DNA from: a bacterium
GTDB taxonomy: Bacteria > Patescibacteriota > Minisyncoccia > Phycocordibacterales > CAIZLB01
NCBI GenBank assembly: GCA_027490575.1
Contig: JAIXXV010000012.1
Coordinates: 1-50,959 of the forward strand
Reading direction: 5' to 3'
Length of the DNA stretch: 50,959 nt
Shown: piece after piece, positions 49,896 to 50,959 of the stretch
How positions within the stretch are numbered: position 1 is the stretch's first letter
Layout of the letters: the number at the start of each line of letters is the position of its first letter
Program-made: the position numbers and the translations under genes
Notes under the pieces: generated by a model
Database searches by the model: none
Seen by the model: the letters and a program-made list of their open reading frames with translations, nothing else
What the model was told of the DNA's origin: nothing

Positions 49896-50959
49896 ATGAT
49901 TGATCAAAGTAAAATAAATAAATTATCAAATATAAATGAAAGCCTGTCTGGTAAAACCGTGCTAGTAAGATGTGATTTCAATACTGCCTTGGATGACAAT
50001 GGAAATGTTATTGATGATTTACGTATTAGAAAAACATTGCCAACAATTAGTTTCTTAAGAGAGAATGGTGCAAAGATTGTATTGATATCTCATATTGAAA
50101 ACAAAAATGGTTTCGGACTAGAGTCAGTTTTCATGCATATACAAAATAAGTACGGTGATATTGTGGGCAATATACAATTTATACCTGAGCCTTATGCAGA
50201 AGGACTAAACGCAGCTGATGAAAAAGCTATATCTGTAAAAAACATGGTCGCTTCTTTGTCTAATGGCCAAGTAGTTCTACTTGAAAATCTTAGAAATAGT
50301 AAGGGTGAAAAAGATAATAGTATTGAATTTGCAAAATACCTAGTTGAAATTACAAAAGCAGATATGTATGTAAATGATGCTTTTGCTGTATCACATAGAG
50401 AGCACGCATCTGTTGTTGCTCTACCTTCACTTTTTGACACAAACTCTAGATACGCAGGTATACAAATGTCTAATGAAATAGTTCATTTGAGTGAAGCTCT
50501 AAAACCTGAGAAACCTTTTATATTTATTTTAGGTGGTGCAAAGTTTGATACGAAACTACCTTTGATACAGAAGTTTAGTGATGGAGAAAAGTCAGCGGAT
50601 CACATTGTTTTAGGTGGGGCACTTCTAAATGACGTCATGAAAGCCAAAGGTATGGAGGTGGGTATGTCATATGTTTCTGATAAGGAGATAGATATGAGCC
50701 AGATAATTTCAAATACCAAAATCATTATGCCAACAGATGTCGTTGTAAGTAAAAATGGCATAGATGAATCTTCTATAAAAAATATATCAAGTGTAGAAGC
50801 TGATGAAGCTGTATACGATGTCGGTCCATCCATTGCAGAAGAGGTCAAAAAAGTTTTCGAGAATGCGAAATTTGTTTTGTGGAATGGTCCTATGGGGAAT
50901 TATGAAAATGGTTATAAAGCCCAAACTCTTTCAATAGCAAAACTTGTTCTTGATTATAC
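49896..50959 (+). CDS. pgk: Phosphoglycerate kinase (partial, runs off the window end)
   Basis: An ATG at 49896 opens a frame with no stop through the last base (354 codons visible of about 390-400). RCDFNTALDDNGNVIDDLRI is at residues about 28-47, LLENLRNSKGE near 129, YVNDAFAVSHREHAS near 151, ILGGAKFDTK near 209 and WNGPMGNYENG near 329: the PGK substrate- and nucleotide-binding motifs. It makes ATP in lower glycolysis and starts 11 nt after tpiA, so the two are probably co-transcribed. Confidence 0.95.
   Translation, partial: MIDQSKINKLSNINESLSGKTVLVRCDFNTALDDNGNVIDDLRIRKTLPTISFLRENGAKIVLISHIENKNGFGLESVFMHIQNKYGDIVGNIQFIPEPYAEGLNAADEKAISVKNMVASLSNGQVVLLENLRNSKGEKDNSIEFAKYLVEITKADMYVNDAFAVSHREHASVVALPSLFDTNSRYAGIQMSNEIVHLSEALKPEKPFIFILGGAKFDTKLPLIQKFSDGEKSADHIVLGGALLNDVMKAKGMEVGMSYVSDKEIDMSQIISNTKIIMPTDVVVSKNGIDESSIKNISSVEADEAVYDVGPSIAEEVKKVFENAKFVLWNGPMGNYENGYKAQTLSIAKLVLDY

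Noticed and set aside
1-50959. CRISPR arrays, insertion sequences or prophage genes
   Set aside because: No regularly spaced repeats, terminal inverted repeats with transposase, or phage structural genes were seen; the only recombinase has a housekeeping context.

Overview
The window looks like chromosomal DNA of a Candidate Phyla Radiation bacterium (Patescibacteria, most likely a Parcubacteria/Paceibacteria lineage). The evidence is low GC with A/T-ending codons, a minimal VirB4/PrgI/VirB6-type secretion locus, a compact type IV pilus operon, an RNHCP-domain protein, a trigger factor without its PPIase domain, very short intergenic gaps, and gene starts that mostly lack a visible Shine-Dalgarno. 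TGA is read as stop. No transposase, phage gene or CRISPR array was seen.

Layout. 1-12985, all minus strand: a type IV secretion-like locus. In transcription order it has two secreted or anchored unknowns, a VirB6/TrbL-like membrane protein, two paralogous helical-domain proteins, PrgI, a separate VirB4 N-terminal (TraC-like) domain, the VirB4 ATPase, two envelope proteins, and two paralogues that fuse the same VirB2-like pilin domain to different peptidoglycan hydrolases (an NlpC/P60 or CHAP peptidase and a lytic transglycosylase). 13002-25977, mostly minus: rsmA, a UvrD/PcrA helicase, a 1130-aa unknown with a small partner, a LysM-M23 endopeptidase (plus strand), comM, a DksA-like protein, a NYN nuclease and rpsO. 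26176-27933, plus: a Xer recombinase and exonuclease III. 27934-33740: cca, four tRNAs (Arg, Gly, Pro, Gly), yraN, an RNHCP gene, a trypsin-like protease, and two gene-poor stretches with DnaA boxes, parS-like palindromes and a candidate small RNA. 33758-40917, mostly minus: a beta-lactamase-fold protein, HU, RNase Y, ClpP, RsmE (plus), trigger factor and NusA. 41197-41725: an isolated, compositionally foreign small membrane-protein gene between a consensus promoter and a strong terminator. 41910-48652, plus: pilB, pilC, three pseudopilins and a large PilX-like surface protein. 48802-50959, plus: tpiA with a histone-like tail, and pgk running off the end.

Two envelope machines, a T4SS-like apparatus and type IV pili, bracket a block of RNA and protein housekeeping genes. 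Gene orientation shifts from nearly all minus on the left to all plus on the right. This, with the parS palindromes and DnaA boxes near 30.6-31.6 kb, makes an origin/centromere region plausible but unproven.

The most notable signals are: the pilin-hydrolase pair; -10 boxes placed 6-7 nt before start codons (predicted leaderless mRNAs); a degenerate repeat family that begins at stop codons; the parS/DnaA cluster; a possible attenuator in the nusA leader; and the foreign-looking gene at 41.3 kb.
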